A stretch of DNA of 64,000 nucleotides from Sphingobium sp. C100 (lineage in GTDB: Bacteria; Pseudomonadota; Alphaproteobacteria; Sphingomonadales; Sphingomonadaceae), in assembly GCF_000508185.1 (NCBI RefSeq), contig NZ_AYOY01000143.1, positions 44,597-108,596 on the forward strand. Direction: 5' to 3'. The translations under genes and the position numbers were made by a program. Below are positions 26,405 through 34,139 of the stretch, in pieces; within the stretch, counting starts at the first letter, position 1; every line of letters begins with the position of its first letter. The notes beneath the pieces are model-generated. The model was not told the origin of the DNA and did not search any database. It saw nothing but the letters and a program-made list of their open reading frames with translations.

Positions 26405-27667
26405 TCAAGCCGGTTTTGCGTCGTTGATGTCGGCCGGATAGCGGCCAAGCGCGAGCAGGCCCGCCGCGCCGCTGGTCAACAGGAGCGCGGAGAGGATGAA
26501 GGCGATGTCGTAGTTGCGTAGATGATCGTAAAGGGCGCCATAGGCGAGCGGTGCCATACCCGCCGCCACCGCGACGAACATGTAAAGCCTGCCATAGATG
26601 CGCGCAAAATCCGCGAGGCCGAAATAGCGTGCCACCAGGAATCCGAGCATGTCGAACTCCATCCCCGTCGCTGCACCCAGCAGTGCGGCTGCAACCGCAT
26701 AAGCGACAAAGCTCGTCTCGCTCGTCATCAGCAGACAAGCTCCCGCTGCGGGCAGAAGGATGATCGTTGCGATCAGCGGCGCCCAGACGTGGTCGATCAC
26801 TAGGCCCACGAGAATTCGGCCTGCGATGATCGCGCCGCCCAATATCCCCATAATCGTCACCGCCTGCGCAAGCGGCAGGCCTCGGTCGCCGAGTGCGGGA
26901 ACGAGATTGGGGATAAGGCCGCCAACCGCCAGATAGATGGCGGCTGTACTCGCTCCCATCAGCCAGAAGCGACGGTCGCGCAGCACAATGGAGAGCGGCA
27001 AACCGGACCGCGCCAGGGCAGGAGGCGCGGCTTCGCGGGCGCGGCCTCCGATCTTGCTCTTGCTATAGCGCGCGCCATCGCGTGGTAGCATCAGCCCGCA
27101 GAGCGGCAGGACGATTAACAGCGGGAAGCCCGCCAGCAACAGATAGGCTGTGCGCCATCCGTCAAGCTCCATGCCCAGCATCACCAGGCGCGGCATCAGC
27201 ACCGCCGCCAGGCCGCTACCCGAGAGAGCGAGGCCGAGCGCCAGTCCTCGGCTCGCCGAAAACCGCTCCGCGATCAGGCAACTCCATGTCACCGCGCTGG
27301 TGCCGGCGCCGATCAGCGCGATCAGCGCATAGGCGAGGTAGAGCTGCCACAGCGCGCCTTGGATCGTCGCTGCCGACGCAAGCGCGCAACCCATGCCGAC
27401 GAGCCCGGACAGGATCGCGCGCTTGAGACCGATCCTCTGCACCAGCCACCCCGCGATCGGCCCGCCGGCGAGGCCCAGGCCGGTGCTGCACAATATGGCG
27501 CCCTGGATCGCGCCGCGACTCCATCCGAAATCGGCTTGCAGCGGCGCGACGAACAGGCCGATCGTATAGACCGGCAGCGTGGTCGGCACACAGGTAACGC
27601 CAATGACGGTCAGCAGCACCAGGTGCCACCCGTGCCGCCATTCGGCCAGGGACGCGCGATGCGTCAA
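26405..27667 (-). CDS. MFS transporter
   Basis: 420 aa polytopic membrane protein with about twelve hydrophobic segments. The family loop after helix 2 reads GWLVQRIGLKRAI, a form of the MFS motif G-x-x-x-D/R-R. It most resembles MFS transporters of organic acids. The start is a TTG that overlaps the SDR stop as TTGA, so it is translationally coupled to the SDR. It probably moves the substrate or an intermediate across the inner membrane after uptake by the TonB receptors. Confidence 0.87.
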   Translation of the reverse strand: MTHRASLAEWRHGWHLVLLTVIGVTCVPTTLPVYTIGLFVAPLQADFGWSRGAIQGAILCSTGLGLAGGPIAGWLVQRIGLKRAILSGLVGMGCALASAATIQGALWQLYLAYALIALIGAGTSAVTWSCLIAERFSASRGLALGLALSGSGLAAVLMPRLVMLGMELDGWRTAYLLLAGFPLLIVLPLCGLMLPRDGARYSKSKIGGRAREAAPPALARSGLPLSIVLRDRRFWLMGASTAAIYLAVGGLIPNLVPALGDRGLPLAQAVTIMGILGGAIIAGRILVGLVIDHVWAPLIATIILLPAAGACLLMTSETSFVAYAVAAALLGAATGMEFDMLGFLVARYFGLADFARIYGRLYMFVAVAAGMAPLAYGALYDHLRNYDIAFILSALLLTSGAAGLLALGRYPADINDAKPA

Positions 27668-28413
27668 AGGGCGGTCAATCCCCCGTCGATGATATATTCG
27701 GTGCCGGTGATGAAGCCAGCCTCGTCTGACGCGAGGAAGACGACGAGGTTCGACACATCCTCCACTTCTCCCACACGCCGGATCGGCACCGATCCGCTGG
27801 CGACCTTGATCTGCTCGTCGTCCAGTGCTTCGGTCATCATCGGTGTGCGAATATAGCCGGGATGGACCGAATTCACCCGGATATGATGTTCGCCATATTC
27901 GATGGCGGCCTGTTTGGTGATGCCGCGCACGGCGAATTTGCTGGCGGCGTAGGCGACATTGGGCGTGCCATAGATGGCGACGATGCCGGATATGGATGAA
28001 ATATTGACGATGGCGCCGCCGCCGGCGCGGATCATCGACGGGACCACATGTTTAATGCCCAGGAAGACCGAGGTCTGGTTGATTGCGCACACTTTCAGAA
28101 AATCTGCTTCGGACAAATCTGCGGCCTTGTTGACCGGGCCGATGATGCCGGCATTGTTTACCAAGGCGTTGACTGGGCCAAAGTGCCGTTCGGCCTTCTC
28201 GACGACCATCTGCCAATCGGCGTCGCTTGCCACGTCATGCTTGATAAAGAGGGCATTGGCGCCCAACTCCTCAGCCAGCGCCGTCCCGGCGCTTTCATTA
28301 ATGTCGGTGAATACCGTCCTGGCGCCTTCGGCTACGAAGCGGCGGGCATGTGCCGCGCCCATGCCTTGCGCAGCACCCGTAATGATCGCCACCTTATCGT
28401 TTAATCTGTTCAT
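27664..28413 (-). CDS. SDR family NAD(P)-dependent oxidoreductase
   Basis: 249 aa SDR: ITGAAQGMGAAHA, FTDIN after the second strand (NAD preference), NNAGIIG, catalytic VAYAASKFAV and C-terminal YIIDGGLTAL. It is a close paralogue of the SDR at 33.3-34.1 kb, the two sharing whole segments such as RVNSVHPGYI. The preferred ATG at 28413 has GGAGAGGGCG upstream. An operator palindrome with one mismatch begins 15 bp before the start. The position beside the P450 gene suggests oxidation of the hydroxylated product, as 5-exo-hydroxycamphor dehydrogenase does in camphor pathways, by analogy only. Confidence 0.88.
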   Translation of the reverse strand: MNRLNDKVAIITGAAQGMGAAHARRFVAEGARTVFTDINESAGTALAEELGANALFIKHDVASDADWQMVVEKAERHFGPVNALVNNAGIIGPVNKAADLSEADFLKVCAINQTSVFLGIKHVVPSMIRAGGGAIVNISSISGIVAIYGTPNVAYAASKFAVRGITKQAAIEYGEHHIRVNSVHPGYIRTPMMTEALDDEQIKVASGSVPIRRVGEVEDVSNLVVFLASDEAGFITGTEYIIDGGLTAL

Positions 28414-28427
28414 CGCCCTCTCCAAAA

Positions 28428-28442
28428 CCGACTATTTATCGT
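28428..28442. promoter_or_regulatory. operator palindrome, near copy (SDR-MFS operon)
   Basis: CCGACTATTTATCGT matches seven of eight fixed positions and lies 15 bp upstream of the SDR start, where it would overlap the transcription start region. Confidence 0.5.
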
Positions 28443-28499
28443 AAAAAATGCCGTTATGCGCGATCGTGCCATATTTAATCGTGGAATCACACATAAAAA

Positions 28500-28514
28500 C
28501 CGACGAAAAATCTT
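28500..28514. promoter_or_regulatory. possible degenerate operator (P450 gene)
   Basis: CCGACGAAAAATCTT retains one full half-site and two bases of the other (six of eight positions), 74 bp upstream of the P450 start. It is weak alone and listed because each neighbouring promoter carries a better copy. Confidence 0.25.
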
Positions 28515-28587
28515 TTAATTCGCAGTTGGTCTGGATAAGGTGCCCGCCAAAGCAGGGGCGGTAGCGCCTGCGCACAAGGAGAGTGAG

Positions 28588-29820
28588 ATGGCTTCGGAGA
28601 TGACCGCCACCGCCGCTACGCTGGCGCAACAACCGGATAATGTGCCGGACGACCGTGTTCTGGACTTCGATATTTATCGGGATGTGCCGGAGGGTAGCGA
28701 CTTCCATGCGAGTTGGCACGCGTTGATGGCCGAGGTGCCCTATCCGCTGATGTGGACGCCGCATAATGGCGGACATTGGGTCGCGTTTCGGGCGGATATC
28801 TCTGACATAGTGATGTCCGATTCGGAGCGCTTTTCCAATCGCACAGTGCTGGTCCCCAAGGATACAGCCGGGGAAGCCTATCGTCTCATCCCCCTGTCGC
28901 TCGACCCGCCCGAACATCGTCCCTTCCGTAATCTGCTCAACGAGAATCTGGGGCCAAAGCCGCTCAAGCCCGTGGAGGACAGCATTGTCGATCTGACGGT
29001 CAGCCTGATCGAGGGATTTCAGGCGAAGGGCCAATGTCATTTCGTGGAGGAATTCGCCGAGCAGTTGCCTGTTCGCATCTTCATGCAGATCGTCGATCTG
29101 CCGATCAAGGACTTGCCCAAGCTCAAACATCTGGCCGATCAGTTCACCCGTCCCGATGGCTCGCTGACCTACCCCGAGGTGTCGCAACTGTTCCGCGACT
29201 ATCTGACCCCCGTCATCGCGGCACGGCGCGGCGCAGACGGGCAGGACATGATCAGCCGCATGATCAACGGCCAGGTTGGCGGTCGGCCGCTCACCGATCT
29301 GGAGGCGCAGAATATCTGTATCCAGGTGTTGGTGGGTGGCCTGGACACGGTCGTCAACATGCTGGGCTTCACCTTCTCCTATCTCGCCCGCGATCATGAC
29401 CTGCGCCGGGCGATCGCCGCCGATCCTTCACGGATCGATGATGCGCTGCTCGAATTCTTCCGCCGTTTCCCAGTCGTCTCCTCCTCGCGTGAGGTGAAGC
29501 AGGATGTGACGTTCGAGGGGGTGGAACTGAAGGCTGGCGAGATGGTGATGGCGCCAACCGTCGTCGTTGCTCTCGACGATGCGATGAACGAAGATCCGCT
29601 GGAATTCCGCCTTGGCCGGACCGCACGCAAACATTCCACCTTCGGCAAGGGGTCGCACACCTGCCCCGGCGCGCATCTGGCGCGGATGGAGATGAAGACG
29701 GTGCTGCGCGAATGGTTCGCCCGCATTCCCGAATTCCGCCTGGCCAAGGATGAACCGCTGCGCTTTTCCAATGGCATCGTAGGCAGCGTGAAGCCCTTCA
29801 CCCTGGAATGGGACGTCTGA
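28588..29820 (+). CDS. cytochrome P450, P450cam (CYP101) family
   Basis: 410 aa class I bacterial P450, close in length to P450cam. The I-helix reads LVGGLDTVVN, identical to P450cam, with Asp253/Thr254 matching Asp251/Thr252. The heme loop is FGKGSHTCPGAHLAR with Cys359. Tyr98 aligns with Tyr96, which hydrogen-bonds the camphor ketone, and IV near the C-terminus matches Ile395/Val396. Differences include leucine at the Phe98 and Thr101 positions and Ser299 for Asp297, a heme-propionate contact. It should hydroxylate a compact alicyclic, possibly ketone-bearing, compound. AAGGAGAG precedes the start. No ferredoxin or ferredoxin reductase gene is in the window. Confidence 0.93.
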   Translation: MASEMTATAATLAQQPDNVPDDRVLDFDIYRDVPEGSDFHASWHALMAEVPYPLMWTPHNGGHWVAFRADISDIVMSDSERFSNRTVLVPKDTAGEAYRLIPLSLDPPEHRPFRNLLNENLGPKPLKPVEDSIVDLTVSLIEGFQAKGQCHFVEEFAEQLPVRIFMQIVDLPIKDLPKLKHLADQFTRPDGSLTYPEVSQLFRDYLTPVIAARRGADGQDMISRMINGQVGGRPLTDLEAQNICIQVLVGGLDTVVNMLGFTFSYLARDHDLRRAIAADPSRIDDALLEFFRRFPVVSSSREVKQDVTFEGVELKAGEMVMAPTVVVALDDAMNEDPLEFRLGRTARKHSTFGKGSHTCPGAHLARMEMKTVLREWFARIPEFRLAKDEPLRFSNGIVGSVKPFTLEWDV

Positions 29821-29854
29821 TCCCGCCCGCGTACCTTTCGCTACGGGAAATTCG

Positions 29855-30664
29855 ATGATGATCGCATCTGTCCTGCGTCGCGCGACGTTCGACGCCTTTA
29901 CCATGGATGTCATGGACGATGGCGTCGCGCTCATCCTGTTCGATCGGCCCCCTGTCAATGCGGTGTCGATCGACGTCTATGAAGCCATCGGCGCCATCAC
30001 CGACCATGTCGCGGCGAGCGACGACATCCGTGCGATCGTGCTCGCCGCGCCGCCGGGTGCGCGCGCCTGGTGTGGGGGTGCCGACCTCCATGATTTTGAC
30101 GGCATCGACGTCGAAGGGCGAAAAGCGCGCTACGCCTTCATCAATGCCCAACTCCCGCGCTTCTACCGGCTAGACCGGCCGGTGATCGCCGCCATAACGG
30201 GCGCGGCGATCGGCATCGGCATGATCCTGGCGGCTTTGTGCGACATGCGCATCGCGGCGCAGGATGCCACCTTTGCCTGCCCGGAGATCGATTACGGCCT
30301 GGTCGCGGGCGGGGCGGGCCTGTTCGCGCATGTGAACATGCCGGAAGCGAAGATTCGTGAAATGCTGTTCAGCGGCGCGCGCTTCACCGCACGCGAACTC
30401 GAATCGACCGGCTTTTTCAACTATGTGCTGCCGGCCGCCGAGGTGCTGCCCCGCGCTATGGCGCTTGCGCGCGGCATTGCGGGGAAGAGCCTGCCTGCGA
30501 TCCGCGCGCGCAAAGTCGCGTCCGCCCGGCTGGAGGGTATGAGCTGGACCGAAGCCTATCTGGACGCGCAATCCCTGACCGCGCAACTGACCAGTGGCAG
30601 TGACGGGGCGGAAGGCGTGCGCGCCTTCCTGGACCATCGTGCGCCGCGCTACGAGGATCGCTAG
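29855..30664 (+). CDS. enoyl-CoA hydratase/isomerase family protein with one catalytic glutamate
   Basis: 269 aa crotonase-fold protein. The oxyanion segment ARAWCGGADLHDF and the second loop FACPEIDYGLVAGGAG are clear. The glutamate equivalent to Glu164 of rat hydratase is present (CPEI), but the Glu144 position (G-x-E-L in hydratases) is isoleucine/methionine in GIGMILAALCD. This suggests an isomerase or C-C bond reaction rather than simple hydration. It is a close paralogue of the gene at 43.3-44.1 kb. It follows the P450 after 34 bp and is probably co-transcribed. The first 20 or so residues may not all be translated; a later ATG at MDVMDDG is possible. Confidence 0.85.
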   Translation: MMIASVLRRATFDAFTMDVMDDGVALILFDRPPVNAVSIDVYEAIGAITDHVAASDDIRAIVLAAPPGARAWCGGADLHDFDGIDVEGRKARYAFINAQLPRFYRLDRPVIAAITGAAIGIGMILAALCDMRIAAQDATFACPEIDYGLVAGGAGLFAHVNMPEAKIREMLFSGARFTARELESTGFFNYVLPAAEVLPRAMALARGIAGKSLPAIRARKVASARLEGMSWTEAYLDAQSLTAQLTSGSDGAEGVRAFLDHRAPRYEDR

Positions 30665-30683
30665 ACCATCTGTTCGCGCCGCA

Positions 30684-31412
30684 TTACCGGCTGACTTCAT
30701 TCTCCAGCATCGCGATCAGTCGCTCGGCCATCTCGGTGCCAGCGCGCGTAAGATTTTTGGGCTTGCGATAAAGCAGCCAGGTGATGATGAGCTGGTTGAC
30801 GCCACCGATCAGCACCGCCACCGTTTCATAAGGGCTGCGTTCCGGCGAGACCCAGCCTTCCGCGACGCCCTCTTTCACCAGGAACAGGATCACGCGGGTA
30901 AAATCGTCGATGCTGTGGCGCAGTTCGGTGTCACTTACGAAGACGCTGGGCCAGATCTCCAGATAGAGCAGTCGCGCCCATTCGGCATGTTCGCGGGCAT
31001 AATCCGCCGACATCACCAGATAGAGGAGCAGCCGCTCGCGCGCCGAAGTGCGGCTGGCCGCATTGGCATGATAGCTTTCAAAAAATTCGGCAAGGTGGGA
31101 CAATGGCACGTCATAAGCCAGATCCTCCTTGCTCTTGTAATATTCGTAGAGGGTGGAGGTGGAGATGCCGGCCTCCGCTGCGATGTCGGCGATCCGCGAG
31201 CGGGAAATGCCGTCACGCGCGAACACCCGGAGCGCTGCGTGCAGTATCTGTTGCTCAGTGCGTTTGGCGCGGTCCTGCTTGCGCTCCGTTGCCCGCTTGG
31301 GACGGTGGGAAATTTCCTGCAACAGACTGTCCCACGCGCTCGCGGTGTCCGATGCGATCTGCTCCGAATCGCTCACCACCTCTTTTGTCGCCACGAAGGC
31401 CTCCAGGTCCAT
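30684..31412 (-). CDS. TetR family regulator 2
   Basis: 242 aa, a near duplicate of TetR 1 at 25.6-26.3 kb. Both have HRPKRATERKQDR, the HTH with SRIADIAAEAGIS and STLYEYYKSKEDLAYD, and a C-terminal KPKNLT..GTEMAERLI segment. The N-terminal 25 residues differ most. An upstream frame is open for almost 100 codons more, but the ATG at 31412 gives the length and N-terminus of TetR 1. The near-identical recognition helices predict that both bind the same operator. It converges on the crotonase gene; a near-copy palindrome lies 193 bp upstream. Confidence 0.9.
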   Translation of the reverse strand: MDLEAFVATKEVVSDSEQIASDTASAWDSLLQEISHRPKRATERKQDRAKRTEQQILHAALRVFARDGISRSRIADIAAEAGISTSTLYEYYKSKEDLAYDVPLSHLAEFFESYHANAASRTSARERLLLYLVMSADYAREHAEWARLLYLEIWPSVFVSDTELRHSIDDFTRVILFLVKEGVAEGWVSPERSPYETVAVLIGGVNQLIITWLLYRKPKNLTRAGTEMAERLIAMLENEVSR

Positions 31413-31604
31413 GTGGCGCCCGGCCTGCGAGCGCCACCCAAATACATGCTTCTGTAACACTCTACTGCCTCGGCTTGTCCTCCTCTGCAACCCCAAAGCC
31501 AGACATGTGCGGGAAAAGGCTGGCGGAGAACAAAGGAAGTGTGCCGCAAAAACGGCGGAAAGCGGGCGTTTGCGGATGTCTGCTCGCGAGCGCGCTGCAA
31601 TTAT

Positions 31605-31619
31605 CCGATAAATCGTCGA
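31605..31619. promoter_or_regulatory. operator palindrome, near copy (long plus-strand operon and TetR 2)
   Basis: CCGATAAATCGTCGA matches seven of eight fixed positions, in the 301-bp divergent gap between TetR 2 and the plus-strand operon. It is 95 bp upstream of the short leader frame at 31714. If real, it places the biotin carboxylase operon under the common regulator. Confidence 0.5.
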
Positions 31620-31713
31620 TTTTACAATTGACGCCAAGCGGAGCTGGATGTAGCTAGATTGGCACAAGAAAAGAGATTGCTGGGCCGGATGGCGCCGGAT
31701 CAAGGAGAGGTAG

Positions 31714-31806
31714 ATGGGTCATTTTCCCACGATTTCCGTATGCCTATCCAGGATTACAGGTCAGTTGCCACTTGTTTCTGCCCGGTGGGAGAATGGGAAT
31801 GGTTGA
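31714..31806 (+). CDS. possible 30-codon leader peptide
   Basis: A 30-codon frame starting ATGGGTCAT, with one of the best ribosome binding sites in the window (AAGGAGAGG four bases upstream). Its TGA overlaps the first codons of the NTF2-like gene at 31799, an arrangement typical of translational coupling. The peptide has no recognisable domain. Alternatively the frame is a remnant of a longer N-terminus broken by a frameshift. Confidence 0.4.
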   Translation: MGHFPTISVCLSRITGQLPLVSARWENGNG

Positions 31807-32176
31807 CGTTGCCGCAGCGGCTGAGGCTCTGATCCAGGCCTATAATGCCAAGGATTTCGATGCGATGGAGCGCATGATCGCGTCCGATCTCGATTTCGCG
31901 CATTTCAACCGGGCGTTCGTGATGGATAGTCGCGATGCATTACTCGACGTGCTGCGCGACTTTGCCGGCAGCTATGTGCCGGACCGCCATTTCGAAGCCC
32001 CCGAACGAGTCACGGTCGCAGGCGACATTGTGGTTCGCGAGGCCTGGTATGTCGGCACGGCAAGCGTCGACCTTCCTGGCTTCGGTGCGGCGGGCGAAGC
32101 CTTTCGATTGAAATTCTGCAGCGTGATGCGGTTCGATGCGAACGGCATATTGGTTGAGTGGAAAGATCATGGCTGA
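31799..32176 (+). CDS. NTF2/SnoaL-like protein
   Basis: 125 aa protein with an NTF2-like pattern: N-terminal helix ALIQAYNAKDFDAMERMIASDLDFAHF, a second helix ALLDVLRDFAGSYV and strands ending FCSVMRFDANGILVEWKDHG. GGGAG lies seven bases before the ATG at 31799; an ATG at 31793 is also possible. It opens the operon that runs to 43.2 kb. The family includes isomerases, dehydratases and epoxide hydrolases; no activity can be assigned here. Confidence 0.75.
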   Translation: MVDVAAAAEALIQAYNAKDFDAMERMIASDLDFAHFNRAFVMDSRDALLDVLRDFAGSYVPDRHFEAPERVTVAGDIVVREAWYVGTASVDLPGFGAAGEAFRLKFCSVMRFDANGILVEWKDHG

Positions 32177-32222
32177 GGCTGTGCCTCATCCATAAGAAAA
32201 TATTTCGCAGAAGAGGTGAGTG

Positions 32223-33311
32223 ATGCAGGTTGGGATGTTCCAGACGCCGTTCGTGCGCCCAGAGCGCACGCCGCGGCAGGTGTTCGAATGGGCGCTGCGT
32301 CAGGCGGTGCATGCGGACAAGATCGGCTTCAGCGAATATTGGGTCGGGGAGCATGGCACGCTGAATTGGGAAGGCATTCCCAGCCCCGAACTGGTGATTG
32401 CTGCTGCTGCGCTGCAAACCAGCCAGATCAAGTTCGGGCCGCTGGCGCATCTCCTGCCCTATCATCATCCGGCGACACTCGCGATCCAGACCGCATGGCT
32501 CAGCCAGATTTTGGAAGGGCGCTACATGCTGGGCGTGGCCACCGGCGCCTATCCGACCGACGCGGCCGTGCGCGGCATCAAGGATATGTCGGGCAACCAC
32601 GCCATGATGCTCGAAGCGATCGACATCATGGAGCGGGTATGGAAGGGCGAACCATTCCATTTCGAAGGCCAGTTTTGGAATGCCGGCTTCCCGGAAGCCA
32701 ATCCCAATAAGCCGCTGCGCGACGTGCGCCCCTGGGGGGGCACGATGCAGATGGCGATGACCGGCCTCAGCGCGCCATCTCCGTCGATCGGCTTTGCCGG
32801 CACGCACGGCTTTTTGCCTGCATCGGTTTATGCCGGCAATCCGTTCTTGCGCAGCCATTTCGAAACCTATCGCGAAAAGATGAAGGAAGCTGGGCGAGAA
32901 TCCGACCGGTCGGCTCATCGTGTCGTACGCGATGTGATCGTCGCCGATACCGACGAGGAGGCGCGCAAGCTCGCCACGGAGGGCGGGATCGGCCTTGCGT
33001 GGAAGGAATATATCAAGCCGACCTATGAGCGTTTCGGCGTTCTAAAGGGCCTACTGCACGACCCCTCGGTCGATCCTGCGGACGTAGATGCGGCCTATCT
33101 GGCCGAGCATGTCTGGATTGTGGGATCAGTTGAAACCGTGCGGCAGAAGATGGAAGCCTGGTTCGGCGAACTGGGCGGGCCCTTCGGCACGTTGCTGGTC
33201 TATAGCCACGATTATATCGATAATCCCGAACCCTGGGAGCGTTCGATGGAACTGCTCGTGAAGGAGGTCGCGCCGAAACTCTCGGACGCCAAGCAGACGA
33301 TAACGGCCTGA
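32223..33311 (+). CDS. LLM class flavin-dependent monooxygenase 3
   Basis: 362 aa luciferase-like flavin enzyme: FSEYWVGEHGTLNWEG (EHG in place of the usual EHH), IKFGPLAHLLPYHHP and GRYMLGVATGAYPTD. The C-terminal segment VETVRQKMEAWFGELGGPFGTLLVYSHDY is typical of LLM enzymes. A GTG at 32220 is an alternative start. The SDR gene follows after 3 bp. Like the other two copies it requires reduced flavin; the reductase candidate shares the operator of the regulon. Confidence 0.86.
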   Translation: MQVGMFQTPFVRPERTPRQVFEWALRQAVHADKIGFSEYWVGEHGTLNWEGIPSPELVIAAAALQTSQIKFGPLAHLLPYHHPATLAIQTAWLSQILEGRYMLGVATGAYPTDAAVRGIKDMSGNHAMMLEAIDIMERVWKGEPFHFEGQFWNAGFPEANPNKPLRDVRPWGGTMQMAMTGLSAPSPSIGFAGTHGFLPASVYAGNPFLRSHFETYREKMKEAGRESDRSAHRVVRDVIVADTDEEARKLATEGGIGLAWKEYIKPTYERFGVLKGLLHDPSVDPADVDAAYLAEHVWIVGSVETVRQKMEAWFGELGGPFGTLLVYSHDYIDNPEPWERSMELLVKEVAPKLSDAKQTITA

Positions 33312-33314
33312 GCC

Positions 33315-34061
33315 ATGGGCAGGCTCGCCGGCAAGGTCGCCATCATCACGGGCGCGGCGCAGGGGATGGGCGAGGCGCATGCGCGGCTGTTCGTGCGGGA
33401 GGGCGCAAAGGTCGTCCTCACCGATGTGAATGAAGCGGGCGGGACGGCGCTGGCCACGGAATTGGGAGATGCGGCGCTCTTCCTACGCCACGATGTCGCC
33501 AGTGCGCAGGACTGGACCCATGTCGTTGCCGCTGCGGAAAGTCGCTTCGGTCCGGTCACGGTGCTGGTCAACAATGCGGGTATCATCGGCGCGGTGAAAG
33601 GCCTTCTGGATTTCGAAGAGGCCGAGTTTCTACAGGTCTGCGCCGTCAACCAATTGAGCGTTTTCCTGGGCATGAAAGCGGTGGTTCCGGGAATGATCGA
33701 GGCAGGGGGCGGGTCGATCGTCAACATTTCCTCGATTGCCGGCATGCTGGGTACGAAGGAATCATCGAACGCCGCCTATTGTGCCAGCAAATTTGCAGTG
33801 CGCGGCATGAGCAAGCTGATCGCGGCCCAGTTCGGCCATGCCGGCATCCGGGTCAATTCGGTGCATCCGGGCTATATTTTGACGCCGATGATGATCGCCG
33901 CGACCGACGAGAACGGCGGCGGCGCTGCGGCCGCTATCCCGCTCGGTCGCCTGGCCCAGCCCTCGGAAGTGTCCAACGTCGTTCTTTTCCTGGCATCGGA
34001 CGAAGCCAGTTTCGTGTCGGGGGCCGAACATGTGGTCGACGGCGCAATGATCGCCGGTTGA
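33315..34061 (+). CDS. SDR family NAD(P)-dependent oxidoreductase
   Basis: 248 aa SDR: ITGAAQGMGEAHA, LTDVN after the second strand, NNAGIIG, catalytic AAYCASKFAV and C-terminal HVVDGAMIAG. It is a close paralogue of the SDR beside the P450 gene. It begins 3 bp after the monooxygenase stop and is followed 78 bp later by TonB receptor 2. A dehydrogenase of the alcohol or ketone handled by the monooxygenase is a reasonable guess. Confidence 0.87.
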   Translation: MGRLAGKVAIITGAAQGMGEAHARLFVREGAKVVLTDVNEAGGTALATELGDAALFLRHDVASAQDWTHVVAAAESRFGPVTVLVNNAGIIGAVKGLLDFEEAEFLQVCAVNQLSVFLGMKAVVPGMIEAGGGSIVNISSIAGMLGTKESSNAAYCASKFAVRGMSKLIAAQFGHAGIRVNSVHPGYILTPMMIAATDENGGGAAAAIPLGRLAQPSEVSNVVLFLASDEASFVSGAEHVVDGAMIAG

Positions 34062-34139
34062 CGGCGCAACAAGCATAAGGCCCGCCAAGCGGCCTGAACA
34101 ACGGATCTCGCATAAGCGTAGACGGGAGGTGAGGATATC

